Origin: Ruminococcaceae bacterium UBA1865
GTDB lineage: Bacteria > Bacillota > Clostridia > Oscillospirales > Acutalibacteraceae
Assembly: GCA_002338255.1 (NCBI GenBank)
Contig: DDHX01000064.1
Location: forward strand, 64,724-84,197
Length of the DNA stretch: 19,474 bases
Reading direction: 5' to 3'
Positions 1-6,985 of the stretch are shown here, piece by piece. Position numbers and translations under genes: made by a program. A model generated the notes under the pieces. It worked only from the letters and a program-made list of their open reading frames with translations, was not told the origin of the DNA and searched no databases. Position 1 is the stretch's first letter, and every line of letters begins with the position of its first letter.

Positions 1-21
1 AGCGCAAAACCCGTCTCATGC

Positions 22-104
22 AAAATCCAACGCGCTTCGCGCTATAAAAACGTGATTTCATGTTTTTAATGGATTTTAGTATCATTCGCACATGGATGTG
101 ATAC
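22..104 (+). other. folded non-coding segment at the window edge
   Basis: The outer arms 22-29 (AAAATCCA) and 70-77 (TGGATTTT) are exactly complementary. They enclose a small GC hairpin (32-35/39-42) and a 9-bp hairpin (46-54/59-67) with one pair that is G-U only if the plus strand is the RNA. A further 6-bp arm pair, 79-84/99-104, follows. The layout is a three-way junction plus one hairpin. No gene is visible at 1-130. It may be a structured RNA, a leader, or part of a repeated intergenic element cut by the window edge; nothing in the sequence decides which. Confidence 0.35.
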
Positions 105-135
105 AAGTCTTTATATGGACGAATATATTGGAGGT

Positions 136-167
136 AAAAAAACGGGGAACAGCAAAAGCTGTTCCCC
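136..167 (-). terminator. rny intrinsic terminator
   Basis: A perfect 10-bp hairpin (144-153/158-167, loop AAAA) is followed on the minus strand by a run of seven T (136-142). It lies about 80 bases beyond the rny stop codon, so it ends the rny transcript. The plus-strand side has no T run. Confidence 0.85.
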
Positions 168-245
168 AAAAACTTCTCCCCAAGTACGCAGACGCTGCAC
201 CAATTTGCGCGGCTGCGTTTTATGCGCTATGACAGGTTGAACTGC

Positions 246-1808
246 CTATTTGGCGTACTCAATTGCACGGCTTTCGCGAATGATGTTTACCTTAATCTGC
301 CCCGGATACTCAAGGTCGCTCTCAATCTTATTACAGATGTCGCGAGCCAAAAGAATCATTTTATCGTCACTGATAATATCAGGTTTAACCATAATGCGGA
401 TTTCTCTGCCGGCCTGAATCGCAAAGCAGCGTTCAACACCTTCAAACGAGGAAGCAACTTCTTCAAGCTTTTCAAGACGTTTAATGTAATTTTCGAGATT
501 CTCACGTCTGGCGCCCGGCCTTGCGGCGGAAATCGCATCAGCCGCCTGTACAATGCATGCAATAACCGTTTTAGCTTCAACATCGCCGTGGTGAGCCTGA
601 ATCGCGTGGATAACGGTTTCGCTTTCCTTGTATTTGCGAGCCACGTCAACGCCAATGTCAACATGGGAACCTTCCATTTCATGGTCGAGCGATTTGCCGA
701 TATCATGCAGCAAACCCGCTCTGCGTGCGATTGTCGGGTCCAAACCAAGTTCGGAAGCAATCACACCGGATAAACAGGCAACTTCCAACGAGTGGTTTAA
801 AACATTTTGACCATAACTGGTACGGTAACGCAACCGGCCCAGCAGTTTAACCAGTTCAGGGTGAATCCCATTCACTCCGGCTTCAATAACAGCACGCTCG
901 CCCTCTTGTTTAATGGTGGCGTCCACCTCTCGGCGTGCCTTCTCGATCATTTCCTCAATGCGTGCGGGATGAATTCTTCCGTCTGCAATCAAACGTTCCA
1001 GTGCAATACGGGCTATTTCACGGCGAACCGGCTCAAAGCAGGAAAGTGTGATTGCTTCTGGTGTATCGTCGATAATCAGGTCAACGCCGGTCATCGTTTC
1101 GATTGCACGGATATTTCTGCCCTCACGGCCGATGATACGGCCTTTCATTTCGTCGTTTGGCAGCTGAACAACGGAAATTGTAGCTTCAGCCACATGATCT
1201 GCCGCACAGCGCTGAATTGCCATCGAAATAATTTCTCTTGCGGACTTGTCGGCTTCCTCACGGGTTTGCTGTTCGATTTCCATCAGCTTGACAGCTTTTT
1301 CATGTGTGAGCTCGTCTTCCAGATTTTTAAGCAAATAATCCTTTGCCTGTTCTACTGTAAATCCTGAAATGCGCTCCAACATATCGAATTGGCTTTTCTT
1401 AACAGCTTCGGCTTCAGTTAGTCTTTCTTCGGCCTGTTTGTTCTTATTGTTTAAAATTTCATCTTTGGCTTCAAGACTTTCCATCTTTTTGTCAAGGATT
1501 TCTTCCTTTTGTTGAATACGGCGCTCTTGGCGCTGCACTTCTTTTCTGCGCTCGGTCAATTCGCGTTCGGATTCGTTGCGCAGACGGTGAATTTCATCCT
1601 TGCCTTCCAGAACCGCTTCTTTTTTCTTAGCTTCAGATGATTTAATTGCGTCGCCGACAATTCTTTTGGCTTCCTGCTCAGCTGAACCGATTGTGAATTC
1701 GGCTTCTTTCTTGCGATGAGCAATGCCGCCCAAAAATGCGACGATGCCGGTAATAACTGCGCAAACGAGCGCAATTATAATGCATGTTGTTAAACTTACA
1801 GTGGTCAA
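246..1808 (-). CDS. rny: ribonuclease Y
   Basis: A membrane-anchored endoribonuclease that starts bulk and regulated mRNA decay in Firmicutes. The 520-residue protein shows the full family layout. It has an N-terminal membrane helix (about 8-28), a long charged coiled coil (about 31-200), a KH RNA-binding domain with the IIGREG loop near 225-230, and an HD phosphohydrolase domain with H368-D369 in LLHDIGK. A C-terminal domain follows. Length is as usual for the family. The start is TTG at 1806-1808; the minus strand has AAGGAGG nine bases ahead of it and no in-frame ATG fits. The gene is monocistronic here, with its own promoter (1916-1945) and terminator (136-167). It is divergent from thrS. 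Confidence 0.97.
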   Translation of the reverse strand: MTTVSLTTCIIIALVCAVITGIVAFLGGIAHRKKEAEFTIGSAEQEAKRIVGDAIKSSEAKKKEAVLEGKDEIHRLRNESERELTERRKEVQRQERRIQQKEEILDKKMESLEAKDEILNNKNKQAEERLTEAEAVKKSQFDMLERISGFTVEQAKDYLLKNLEDELTHEKAVKLMEIEQQTREEADKSAREIISMAIQRCAADHVAEATISVVQLPNDEMKGRIIGREGRNIRAIETMTGVDLIIDDTPEAITLSCFEPVRREIARIALERLIADGRIHPARIEEMIEKARREVDATIKQEGERAVIEAGVNGIHPELVKLLGRLRYRTSYGQNVLNHSLEVACLSGVIASELGLDPTIARRAGLLHDIGKSLDHEMEGSHVDIGVDVARKYKESETVIHAIQAHHGDVEAKTVIACIVQAADAISAARPGARRENLENYIKRLEKLEEVASSFEGVERCFAIQAGREIRIMVKPDIISDDKMILLARDICNKIESDLEYPGQIKVNIIRESRAIEYAK

Positions 1809-1915
1809 TTGCTGGTACCTCCTTGTCTTTCTTACTTTTTCATAATTTTAGTTTTAAATCATTGTAGAATGGGTGCGTTAAGCCCATAAATGCATATTAG
1901 TACATCTTATTCACA

Positions 1916-1945
1916 ATTGTATTACTTTTTGTACCCTAATGTCAA
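1916..1945 (-). promoter_or_regulatory. rny promoter
   Basis: On the minus strand a consensus -35 TTGACA (1940-1945) is followed after 18 bases by TACAAT (1916-1921). It points into rny, about 100 bases upstream of the TTG start. Confidence 0.65.
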
Positions 1946-2057
1946 GAAATATTGGTTACAATCCGTGTGATCATTACATACAAAATTTCAAATGTGAATT
2001 TTGCCGCTTCTTGTCGTATTATCGCGCATTATGAAATAAAACAGTAAATATGTGAGC

Positions 2058-2071
2058 GGCAGATATCTGCC
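2058..2071. promoter_or_regulatory. 14-bp perfect palindrome upstream of thrS promoter
   Basis: GGCAGATATCTGCC is perfectly self-complementary and ends two bases before the thrS -35 hexamer. That is a typical position for an operator or activator site. A 7-bp complementary pair (2002-2008 and 2055-2061) partly overlaps it. The binding protein is unknown. Confidence 0.35.
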
Positions 2072-2073
2072 TA

Positions 2074-2102
2074 TTGACAAGTACGTTTGCCGGTGATAGT
2101 AT
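2074..2102 (+). promoter_or_regulatory. thrS promoter
   Basis: TTGACA (2074-2079), a 17-base spacer and TAGTAT (2097-2102) give a near-consensus sigma-A promoter. Transcription would start near 2109, at the beginning of the T-box leader. Confidence 0.8.
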
Positions 2103-2108
2103 GAAACC

Positions 2109-2370
2109 AATCAAAATATTTCAAAGTGTTGATGAGGAAGCCGCATTTGCGGTCACAGCAGAGAGTGTGCGTATTAGCTGGAAACGCGCGCGGTGATCTG
2201 AATTGCAATGGCTACCGCCTCTGAGTGTGCGCTGAAAACAGTCTGTCAAAGGCGCGCCGGTTTGCACCGTTATATGCTTCAATGAGGGCGGATTTTATCC
2301 GCTGAAATTGGGTGGAACCGTAAGCTTTTTAGCCTTGCCCCTTTTATGGGGCAAGGCTTTTTTTATTTTT
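2109..2370 (+). promoter_or_regulatory. T-box riboswitch (threonine) with terminator/antiterminator
   Basis: The leader carries the T-box sequence TGGAACCG (2313-2320) in front of a perfect 11-bp terminator (2331-2341/2348-2358) ending in a T run. The GGG at 2310-2312 can pair with CCC at 2339-2341 to form the competing antiterminator. Upstream are recognisable stem I parts, AGCAGAGAG near 2157-2165 and CTCTGAG near 2219-2225, with an ACC triplet (2214-2216) in the specifier region. ACC is a threonine codon and matches the downstream gene. Uncharged tRNA-Thr should favour read-through. The variable T-box base is A, which predicts a U discriminator on the tRNA. Confidence 0.92.
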
Positions 2371-2385
2371 AAAGGAGTGAAAGAT

Positions 2386-4296
2386 ATGGTAAAAGTAAGT
2401 TTAAAGGGTAACGAAAAAGAGTTTGAGAACGGAATCACGGTCGCTCAAATTGCCAAGTCGATCGGTGCGGGTCTGTACAAGGCAGCCTGTGCCGGAAAAA
2501 TAGACGGTAAGGTTGTCGACCTTCGTACTCCTGTCACACAGGACTGCGAGCTTGAAATACTGACCTTTGACAGTGTGGAGGGCAAAAAAGCCTATTGGCA
2601 TACCACCTCACACATCATGGCACAGGCTGTGAAAAGGTTGTTCCCGGAAGCAGGGTTCGCAATCGGGCCGGCCATTGAAAATGGCTTTTATTACGACTTT
2701 GATCTTTCCCGCAATTTGGTCCCCGAGGATTTGGCGAAAATCGAAGCGGAAATGAAAAAAATCATTAAAGAAGATATTCCGCTTGAACGCTTCGAACTTG
2801 ATCCGAAGGATGCAAAGGAACTCATGGAAAAAGACAATCAGAAGTACAAGGTTGAACTGATTGAAGAACACTCCGGCAAGGGCGAAAAAATCAGCTTCTA
2901 CAGGCAGGGTGACTATACCGACCTTTGTGCCGGCCCTCACTTAATGAGCACGGGCGGCGTAAAGGCTGTTAAACTGACGAATTGTACGGGCGCTTACTGG
3001 CGCGGCGACTCAAAAAATAAGATGCTGCAGCGTATTTATGGGATTTCTTTTCCAAAGGCGGCAGAACTTGACGCATATGTCACCATGATGGAAGAAGCCA
3101 AAAAGCGTGATCATCGTAAAATCGGAAAAGATCTCGAATTGTTTACCATCATGGAGGAAGGCCCCGGATTTCCATTCTTCCTACCAAAGGGTATGATATT
3201 AAAGAATTTGCTGATTGATTACTGGCGGCAGATTCATCGTGAAGCCGGGTACCAGGAAATTTCCACACCAATCATTCTGAACCGCAGGCTGTGGGAGAGA
3301 AGCGGCCACTGGGGTCATTATAAGAATAATATGTACACGACGGTGATTGATGAGGAAGACTATGCAATCAAACCAATGAACTGCCCGGGCGGTATGTTAG
3401 TCTATAAGACTAAAATGCATTCTTATAAGGATTTACCACTGCGGATGGGTGAACTTGGCCTTGTACACCGCCATGAACTTTCGGGGGCGCTGCATGGATT
3501 GATGCGTGTTCGCTGCTTTACACAGGACGATGCACATATTTTCATGACCAAAGAGCAGATGAAGGATGAGATTAAAGGTGTAGTACGCCTCATTGACAAA
3601 GTGTATAAAACGTTTGGGTTTGAATACCATATTGAACTTTCCACTCAGCCGGAGGACTCCATGGGTGCGAAGGAAGATTGGGATATTGCAACGGACGCTT
3701 TGCGTGACGCGATCACTGAACTTGGATATGATTTTGAGATAAATGAAGGGGACGGCGCTTTTTACGGCCCGAAGCTTGATTTTCACCTCACCGACTGCAT
3801 CGGCAGAACTTGGCAGTGCGGAACGATTCAGCTCGATTTCCAAATGCCGGAGCGGTTTGAATTGGAATATACCGGCGCGGATGGCGCAAAGCACCGCCCG
3901 ATTATGATTCACCGAGTGGTATTCGGAAGCATTGAACGCTTTATCGGAATTTTAATTGAGCAATACGCCGGCGCGTTTCCGATGTGGCTTGCTCCGGTAC
4001 AAGTTGAGGTTCTTCCGATTTCCGATAATACCCGTGAATATGCGGAGAAAATGAATAATATGCTGATTGCTGCCGGTCTGCGCAGCGAAATTGATACCAG
4101 AAATGAGAAAATCGGATATAAAATCCGCGAGGCACAGCTTCAGAAAATCCCGTATATGCTTGTCGTGGGTGATAAAGAGGCTGAGGGAAACACCGTGTCG
4201 GTTCGCAGCCGAAAAGATGGCGATATTGGCTCAATGAGCCTTGATGATTTTATTAAAAAGGCAATGGACGAGGTTGCAAAAAAATCAAAAGACTAA
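2386..4296 (+). CDS. thrS: threonyl-tRNA synthetase
   Basis: Charges tRNA-Thr with threonine in the cytoplasm. The 636-residue protein has the usual full-length layout. An N-terminal TGS domain (about 1-62) is followed by the editing domain, with HTTSH at 72-76 and a later CAGPH. The class II catalytic core follows, with MNCPGG containing the zinc-ligand Cys333 and the RCFTQDDAH region. The anticodon-binding domain fills roughly the last 100 residues. The start is ATG 2386, nine bases after AAAGGAG (2371-2377). The frame stays open upstream to a TTG at 2308, but that would begin inside the T-box and run through the terminator hairpin, so it is rejected. Expression is controlled by the T-box leader. 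Confidence 0.98.
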   Translation: MVKVSLKGNEKEFENGITVAQIAKSIGAGLYKAACAGKIDGKVVDLRTPVTQDCELEILTFDSVEGKKAYWHTTSHIMAQAVKRLFPEAGFAIGPAIENGFYYDFDLSRNLVPEDLAKIEAEMKKIIKEDIPLERFELDPKDAKELMEKDNQKYKVELIEEHSGKGEKISFYRQGDYTDLCAGPHLMSTGGVKAVKLTNCTGAYWRGDSKNKMLQRIYGISFPKAAELDAYVTMMEEAKKRDHRKIGKDLELFTIMEEGPGFPFFLPKGMILKNLLIDYWRQIHREAGYQEISTPIILNRRLWERSGHWGHYKNNMYTTVIDEEDYAIKPMNCPGGMLVYKTKMHSYKDLPLRMGELGLVHRHELSGALHGLMRVRCFTQDDAHIFMTKEQMKDEIKGVVRLIDKVYKTFGFEYHIELSTQPEDSMGAKEDWDIATDALRDAITELGYDFEINEGDGAFYGPKLDFHLTDCIGRTWQCGTIQLDFQMPERFELEYTGADGAKHRPIMIHRVVFGSIERFIGILIEQYAGAFPMWLAPVQVEVLPISDNTREYAEKMNNMLIAAGLRSEIDTRNEKIGYKIREAQLQKIPYMLVVGDKEAEGNTVSVRSRKDGDIGSMSLDDFIKKAMDEVAKKSKD

Positions 4297-4310
4297 TTTT
4301 ATTTTCTAAT

Positions 4311-4341
4311 CAGGGCCGGATAGATTTTCTATCCGGCCCTG
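4311..4341 (+). terminator. hairpin after thrS
   Basis: A perfect 13-bp hairpin (4311-4323/4329-4341) starts 15 bases after the thrS stop. The tail (TGCGATTTAAAG) is a weak T run for an intrinsic terminator, so termination may be partial or the hairpin may mainly protect the 3' end. Confidence 0.6.
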
Positions 4342-4755
4342 TGCGATTTAAAGTTAATTGGAATCACGTATTCAAATTTTTCCATAATGCAATATAAATA
4401 GTGGTTATGTAAACACAATTGTACTTAAATCATTCCACTGTGTTTTTATCATCAGTAAAATAAATGTGTTGAAAATCGGAAAAACAGTGGCTGTGGTACG
4501 GTTGATTTGTTGAAAACTCTGTTGAAAGTGTTGAAGAAACCACTTTTGCATTTCAGCACCTGAAAATAAATATTTAGTTTATGTAAAGCAAAGGGCAACC
4601 AAATTTCTCATTCTTCAAATGCACAAAATAGTTAATATGATTACACGAAATATAGTTATATTTTTAATATATTCTATATAGTAATTAAAATTATTGTGAA
4701 GTACTATAATATACAATAATAATGTTTGAAAAACGGGTGAGGTGCTAAAGCAATC
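4342..4755. other. AT-rich intergenic region with TGTTGAA repeats
   Basis: No gene or RNA is recognisable over about 410 bases. The one structured element is a cluster of TGTTGAA words at 4467-4475, 4508-4516, 4520-4528 and 4529-4537, the last three nearly head to tail. On the minus strand the first two read TTTTCAACA, a 7-of-9 match to the DnaA box TTATCCACA. The last 100 bases are very AT-rich and probably hold the promoter of the next gene; a TATAAT is at 4705-4710, without a clear -35. Confidence 0.4.
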
Positions 4756-5250
4756 ATGGACAAAAAAAGATGGACAATCTTTTCTATCATTGCACTGATT
4801 GTTGCTTTCGCCATTTTTGCAGGGGGAGTTTCCCTTGTTAAGAGCACGAAAGAGAATGCGGTACGTCCTGCACCGGCTCAAATTACTGCCCGGATTATCA
4901 AAGAAATGAATTATACTGATATGGCTGAGGTTAGTTGGAATCAGCTTTCAAAGCATTACAATATCCCTGATGGTGTTATTTCTGACAGTTCACTTTATAT
5001 GAGCAAGTCGTCTGACAGCGCATCGGAGCTCGCGTGCTTTTTGTTAACCGATAAATCCAAATTTACTCAGCTGCAGACTGCAATTACGAATCATATCAAT
5101 TCCAAAGCAACCGGTTTTAAGAGCCTGAACCCAGCACAATACAATTTGCTGAAAAACACTGCAGTTACTCAAAACGGAAAATATGTGCTCGTTAGCGTTG
5201 GCAGCAATGATTCAGCTGAAGCAAAAATGTTCAATGAAATATTAAAATAA
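4756..5250 (+). CDS. DUF4358-like membrane-anchored protein
   Basis: A 164-residue protein with a short charged N-terminus and one hydrophobic helix (about 8-28). It is followed by an extracellular domain of about 130 residues. There is no lipobox Cys, so the helix is probably an uncleaved anchor. The soluble part resembles DUF4358 proteins common in Clostridia: MAEVSWNQLSKHYNI, then SASELACFLL, and near the end GKYVLVSVGSND. I judge this by motif memory only. The function of that family is unknown. The start ATG follows GAGGTG at 11 bases. The gene stands alone between thrS and a tRNA gene and has no clear terminator before the tRNA promoter. Confidence 0.7.
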   Translation: MDKKRWTIFSIIALIVAFAIFAGGVSLVKSTKENAVRPAPAQITARIIKEMNYTDMAEVSWNQLSKHYNIPDGVISDSSLYMSKSSDSASELACFLLTDKSKFTQLQTAITNHINSKATGFKSLNPAQYNLLKNTAVTQNGKYVLVSVGSNDSAEAKMFNEILK

Positions 5251-5257
5251 TTTTTAC

Positions 5258-5286
5258 TTGAATGTGAAAATAATTTATGTTAAAAT
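5258..5286 (+). promoter_or_regulatory. tRNA-Gly promoter
   Basis: TTGAAT (5258-5263), a 17-base spacer and TAAAAT (5281-5286) lie just ahead of the tRNA. Transcription would start close to the mature 5' end at 5297. Confidence 0.6.
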
Positions 5287-5296
5287 ATAAAAACAC

Positions 5297-5370
5297 GCGG
5301 AAGTGGTTCAATGGTAGAACAGCAGCTTCCCAAGCTGCTGACGCGGGTTCGATTCCCGTCTCCCGCTCCA
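5297..5370 (+). tRNA. tRNA-Gly (anticodon CCC)
   Basis: A full cloverleaf can be drawn. The acceptor strands are 5297-5303 and 5360-5366. The D arm is 5306-5320. The anticodon stem is GCAGC/GCTGC (5322-5326/5334-5338) around loop TTCCCAA with anticodon CCC at 5329-5331. The T arm is 5343-5359. The discriminator is T5367 and CCA is encoded at 5368-5370. Anticodon CCC reads GGG glycine codons. The fifth acceptor pair is A5301-C5362, a mismatch where a Watson-Crick pair is expected; the other six pairs are normal. Confidence 0.95.
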
Positions 5371-5411
5371 AAACAAAGCATGCTCCCGACAGGGGGTGTG
5401 CTTTGTTTTTT
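5371..5411 (+). terminator. tRNA-Gly terminator
   Basis: A long hairpin starts directly after the encoded CCA. Arms 5371-5380 and 5399-5408 are perfectly complementary and the pairing continues inward with some G-U pairs. A T run at 5406-5411 follows. Confidence 0.85.
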
Positions 5412-5552
5412 GGTCGGGAATGACTGGTGAGAATCCGTAGGTGCAAGTTGGGGGAGACATATGGGCGGTCTTTACTTCCAATGAGCCAAAGGTATTCGCG
5501 GAACGCGCGTCATTGCGGAATAGAAACAGCAAAAGATATTGGAGGTTATGAC

Positions 5553-5801
5553 ATGAAAGGTAAAATAATTAAAAACATACAGGAGTACGACGGCCGGCTT
5601 GTTTGGGTAGAATTTGGAAGTCAAAACACAGTAGGCTGCGCAAATGATGATGACTACGCATTAGGTGGTACTGAAGTACAAGTGTATACCAGCGGGGCAT
5701 ATCGCGTGGAGGGTCACTTTCTTGTCTCACTCACGGATGCAAAACAAAGCTTCCATGAGTTCACACCAAGTATTTTCGCCATCTATGAGTGGCAGGAATA
5801 A
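5553..5801 (+). CDS. small protein of unknown function (82 aa)
   Basis: I do not recognise this protein. The frame is open from 5427, but the convincing start is ATG 5553, six bases after GGAGGT (5541-5546). This gives MKGKIIKNIQEYDGRLVW and 82 residues. It is acidic and rich in aromatic residues, without membrane segments or Cys pairs, and looks like a small soluble beta-rich domain. It is followed directly by a good terminator, so it forms a single-gene unit. A read-through from the tRNA terminator or an unseen promoter in 5412-5540 must drive it. Confidence 0.6.
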   Translation: MKGKIIKNIQEYDGRLVWVEFGSQNTVGCANDDDYALGGTEVQVYTSGAYRVEGHFLVSLTDAKQSFHEFTPSIFAIYEWQE

Positions 5802-5803
5802 GA

Positions 5804-5837
5804 AAAGCCCGCTGCGATAATCAGCGGGCTTTGTTTT
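5804..5837 (+). terminator. terminator of the 82-aa gene
   Basis: An 11-bp perfect hairpin (5804-5814/5822-5832, AAAGCCCGCTG and its complement) is followed by TTTGTTTT. It begins three bases after the stop codon. Confidence 0.9.
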
Positions 5838-5862
5838 ATGTGGCAAATCGAATCTAACAGAT

Positions 5863-5888
5863 GCGTTAACCGATCCCCGGATTAACGC
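5863..5888. other. small hairpin GCGTTAA/TTAACGC
   Basis: Arms 5863-5869 and 5882-5888 are perfectly complementary, and CCG/CGG inside may extend the stem with one bulge. There is no T run on either side, so it is not an ordinary terminator. It lies in the 5838-6008 gap ahead of the 117-residue gene. Confidence 0.3.
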
Positions 5889-5955
5889 CAGAAGGAAAGA
5901 AAGTACTATGAAAAGAATTTCTGAATAGTCTAATTTGCTTGTATTAACATTATTA

Positions 5956-5970
5956 TTAGTGTTACACTAA
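5956..5970. promoter_or_regulatory. 7-1-7 palindrome, candidate operator
   Basis: TTAGTGT-T-ACACTAA is a perfect inverted repeat with a single central base. It lies 38 bases upstream of the ATG at 6009, just ahead of GATAAT (5976-5981), a possible -10. The -35 of such a promoter would fall in or next to the palindrome, as expected for a repressor site. The regulator is unknown. Confidence 0.4.
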
Positions 5971-6008
5971 ATATTGATAATATAGAAAAATAAAATTAGG
6001 AGGCAATT

Positions 6009-6362
6009 ATGAAATCATATACTTTTGATCTATTAGGTAATAAAGCACACCTTAAAACCAATAGCATTATTTTTCTTTATGCTATGTGGAACGGATATTC
6101 AAAAGGACATTTAAGTGATGATGTTTTGGCTAAAAATGTACATCAGACTTTATTTGAAGAATACGGAGATTCAATAAAAGTTTGGAGTAGACGTGGACAT
6201 TTTCTGTCAAATTGTGGGTATCTGGTGGAACCTGGATCTCATAAAGAGGGAAGCTATACGTTTACAAATAAATTTCGTGAACTGTTCAAACTATATTATC
6301 AAAATTTAGAAGAAATCGTTTTAGAGTACGATAAAGAAAACAAAAAATTGCAAACAGTCTAA
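6009..6362 (+). CDS. hypothetical protein (117 aa)
   Basis: I do not recognise the family. The start is ATG 6009, five bases after AGGAGG. The protein is soluble, lysine- and aromatic-rich, with no membrane segment and a charged C-terminal helix (about 95-117). The text KTNSIIFLYAMWNGYSKG near 17-34 looks like a folded core helix; the whole could be a small DNA- or RNA-binding domain, but no catalytic motif is visible. Base composition is more AT-rich than thrS, which would fit a recently gained gene; this is only suggestive. A palindrome upstream (5956-5970) suggests control by a dedicated repressor. It converges on the AbrB-type gene, sharing a bidirectional terminator. Confidence 0.65.
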   Translation: MKSYTFDLLGNKAHLKTNSIIFLYAMWNGYSKGHLSDDVLAKNVHQTLFEEYGDSIKVWSRRGHFLSNCGYLVEPGSHKEGSYTFTNKFRELFKLYYQNLEEIVLEYDKENKKLQTV

Positions 6363-6383
6363 TGATTTCTGCATATACAAAAA

Positions 6384-6409
6384 AGCCGCCCACAATTAAG
6401 TGAGCGGCT
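6384..6409. terminator. bidirectional terminator between convergent genes
   Basis: The stem is AGCCGC/GCGGCT (6384-6389/6404-6409) with an inner CAC/GTG. Six A precede the hairpin on the plus strand, giving a T run on the minus strand, and AATTTTAT follows it on the plus strand. It sits between the stops of the 117-residue gene and the AbrB-type gene. Confidence 0.85.
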
Positions 6410-6418
6410 AATTTTATC

Positions 6419-6664
6419 TCATTTTATAATATCGACCATTTTCTCCATACACTTGCGACATACACTATGACCTTCAAAGTTTAAAACATTAGCTACACGA
6501 TCACAGTATTCACAGGCAAATTTTCTCTTTTGTAGAATAATTCTATCTTCATCAACGAAAATTTCGAGTTCGTCATTATTATTTATATTTAAGGTAGTCC
6601 TAATTTCTTTCGGCAGAACAATACGCCCCAAGGCATCGATTTTTCTGATTACTGCAGCTTTCAT
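6419..6664 (-). CDS. AbrB/SpoVT-type transcriptional regulator with CxxC/CxxC tail
   Basis: A small DNA-binding regulator of 81 residues. The N-terminal swapped-hairpin AbrB domain covers about 5-48, with the signature IRKIDALGRIVLPKEIR and then LEIFVDEDRIIL. The C-terminal part has C51-x2-C54 and C69-x2-C72, a likely zinc ribbon seen in many clostridial AbrB-family proteins. In Firmicutes such proteins control the transition to stationary phase and sporulation; the targets here are unknown. The start ATG is preceded by AAGGAG. It has its own promoter (6724-6752) with an imperfect inverted repeat filling the spacer, which could mean autoregulation. It converges on the 117-residue gene. Confidence 0.9.
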   Translation of the reverse strand: MKAAVIRKIDALGRIVLPKEIRTTLNINNNDELEIFVDEDRIILQKRKFACEYCDRVANVLNFEGHSVCRKCMEKMVDIIK

Positions 6665-6723
6665 ACATTTACCGTCTCCTTCTTACTTTTCCGTATTTTA
6701 CCATATTACATGCCCCATATAAT

Positions 6724-6752
6724 TTTATATTATCATTAGTAATAATTACCAA
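6724..6752 (-). promoter_or_regulatory. promoter of the AbrB-type gene with inverted repeat in the spacer
   Basis: On the minus strand TTGGTA (6747-6752) and TATAAA (6724-6729) are 17 bases apart. The spacer holds ATTATCATT/AGTAATAAT (6729-6746), an inverted repeat matching at 7 of 9 positions. This is a candidate operator for autoregulation or for a Fur-family protein. Confidence 0.45.
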
Positions 6753-6985
6753 TTAAGTGAAAAGGCGCCAAGAATTAATTTAGCGGGCGAAGCTCTGCAC
6801 GAAACGAAAGCCTCGCACATATTGAATTAGAACCATTCCTTTACCACAGTGAGGAACCTCCTGTTAGCGAATTAAGGCCCACGGGAGATTTTTCTGTCCC
6901 AATATTCTTGTCGACAGGCCTTTAACTTTGTAGCATAACTCTCCACACATGGATATTTTATTATTATTTATATGGAGGTAATTAA
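6753..6985 (+). other. non-coding leader region before the hydrolase, with nested inverted repeats
   Basis: No gene is seen. A helix AAGGCC (6874-6879)/GGCCTT (6917-6922) encloses a hairpin GGGA (6883-6886)/TCCC (6897-6900) and the palindrome GTCGAC (6910-6915). A CCTGT near 6850 can alternatively pair with ACAGG near 6914. This may be a folded 5' leader of the hydrolase gene. I could not match it to a known riboswitch class. No convincing promoter was found. Confidence 0.3.

Noticed and set aside
222..1367. Plus-strand open frames of 183 and 186 codons opposite rny
   Set aside because: They are exact antisense shadows of the RNase Y KH and HD domains, without ribosome sites; rny has promoter, terminator and full domain order.
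2308..2385. N-terminal extension of ThrS from a TTG
   Set aside because: It would begin inside the T-box antiterminator region and translate through the terminator; ATG 2386 has AAAGGAG.
3433..3912. 159-codon minus-strand frame in thrS
   Set aside because: Antisense of the catalytic core of threonyl-tRNA synthetase; no ribosome site.
4467..4537. Replication origin
   Set aside because: The repeats match the DnaA box at only 7 of 9 bases and neither dnaA nor dnaN is nearby.
5231..5532. Minus-strand frames across the tRNA-Gly gene
   Set aside because: These are the common false proteins produced by translating the complement of a tRNA and its terminator.
5427..5552. Longer start for the 82-aa protein
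   Set aside because: No ribosome site at 5427, and the extension overlaps the tRNA downstream region; GGAGGT sits ahead of ATG 5553.
5908..5928. Six-codon frame MKRISE after AAGGAAAG
   Set aside because: Too short and without a terminator or conserved context to support it as a gene.
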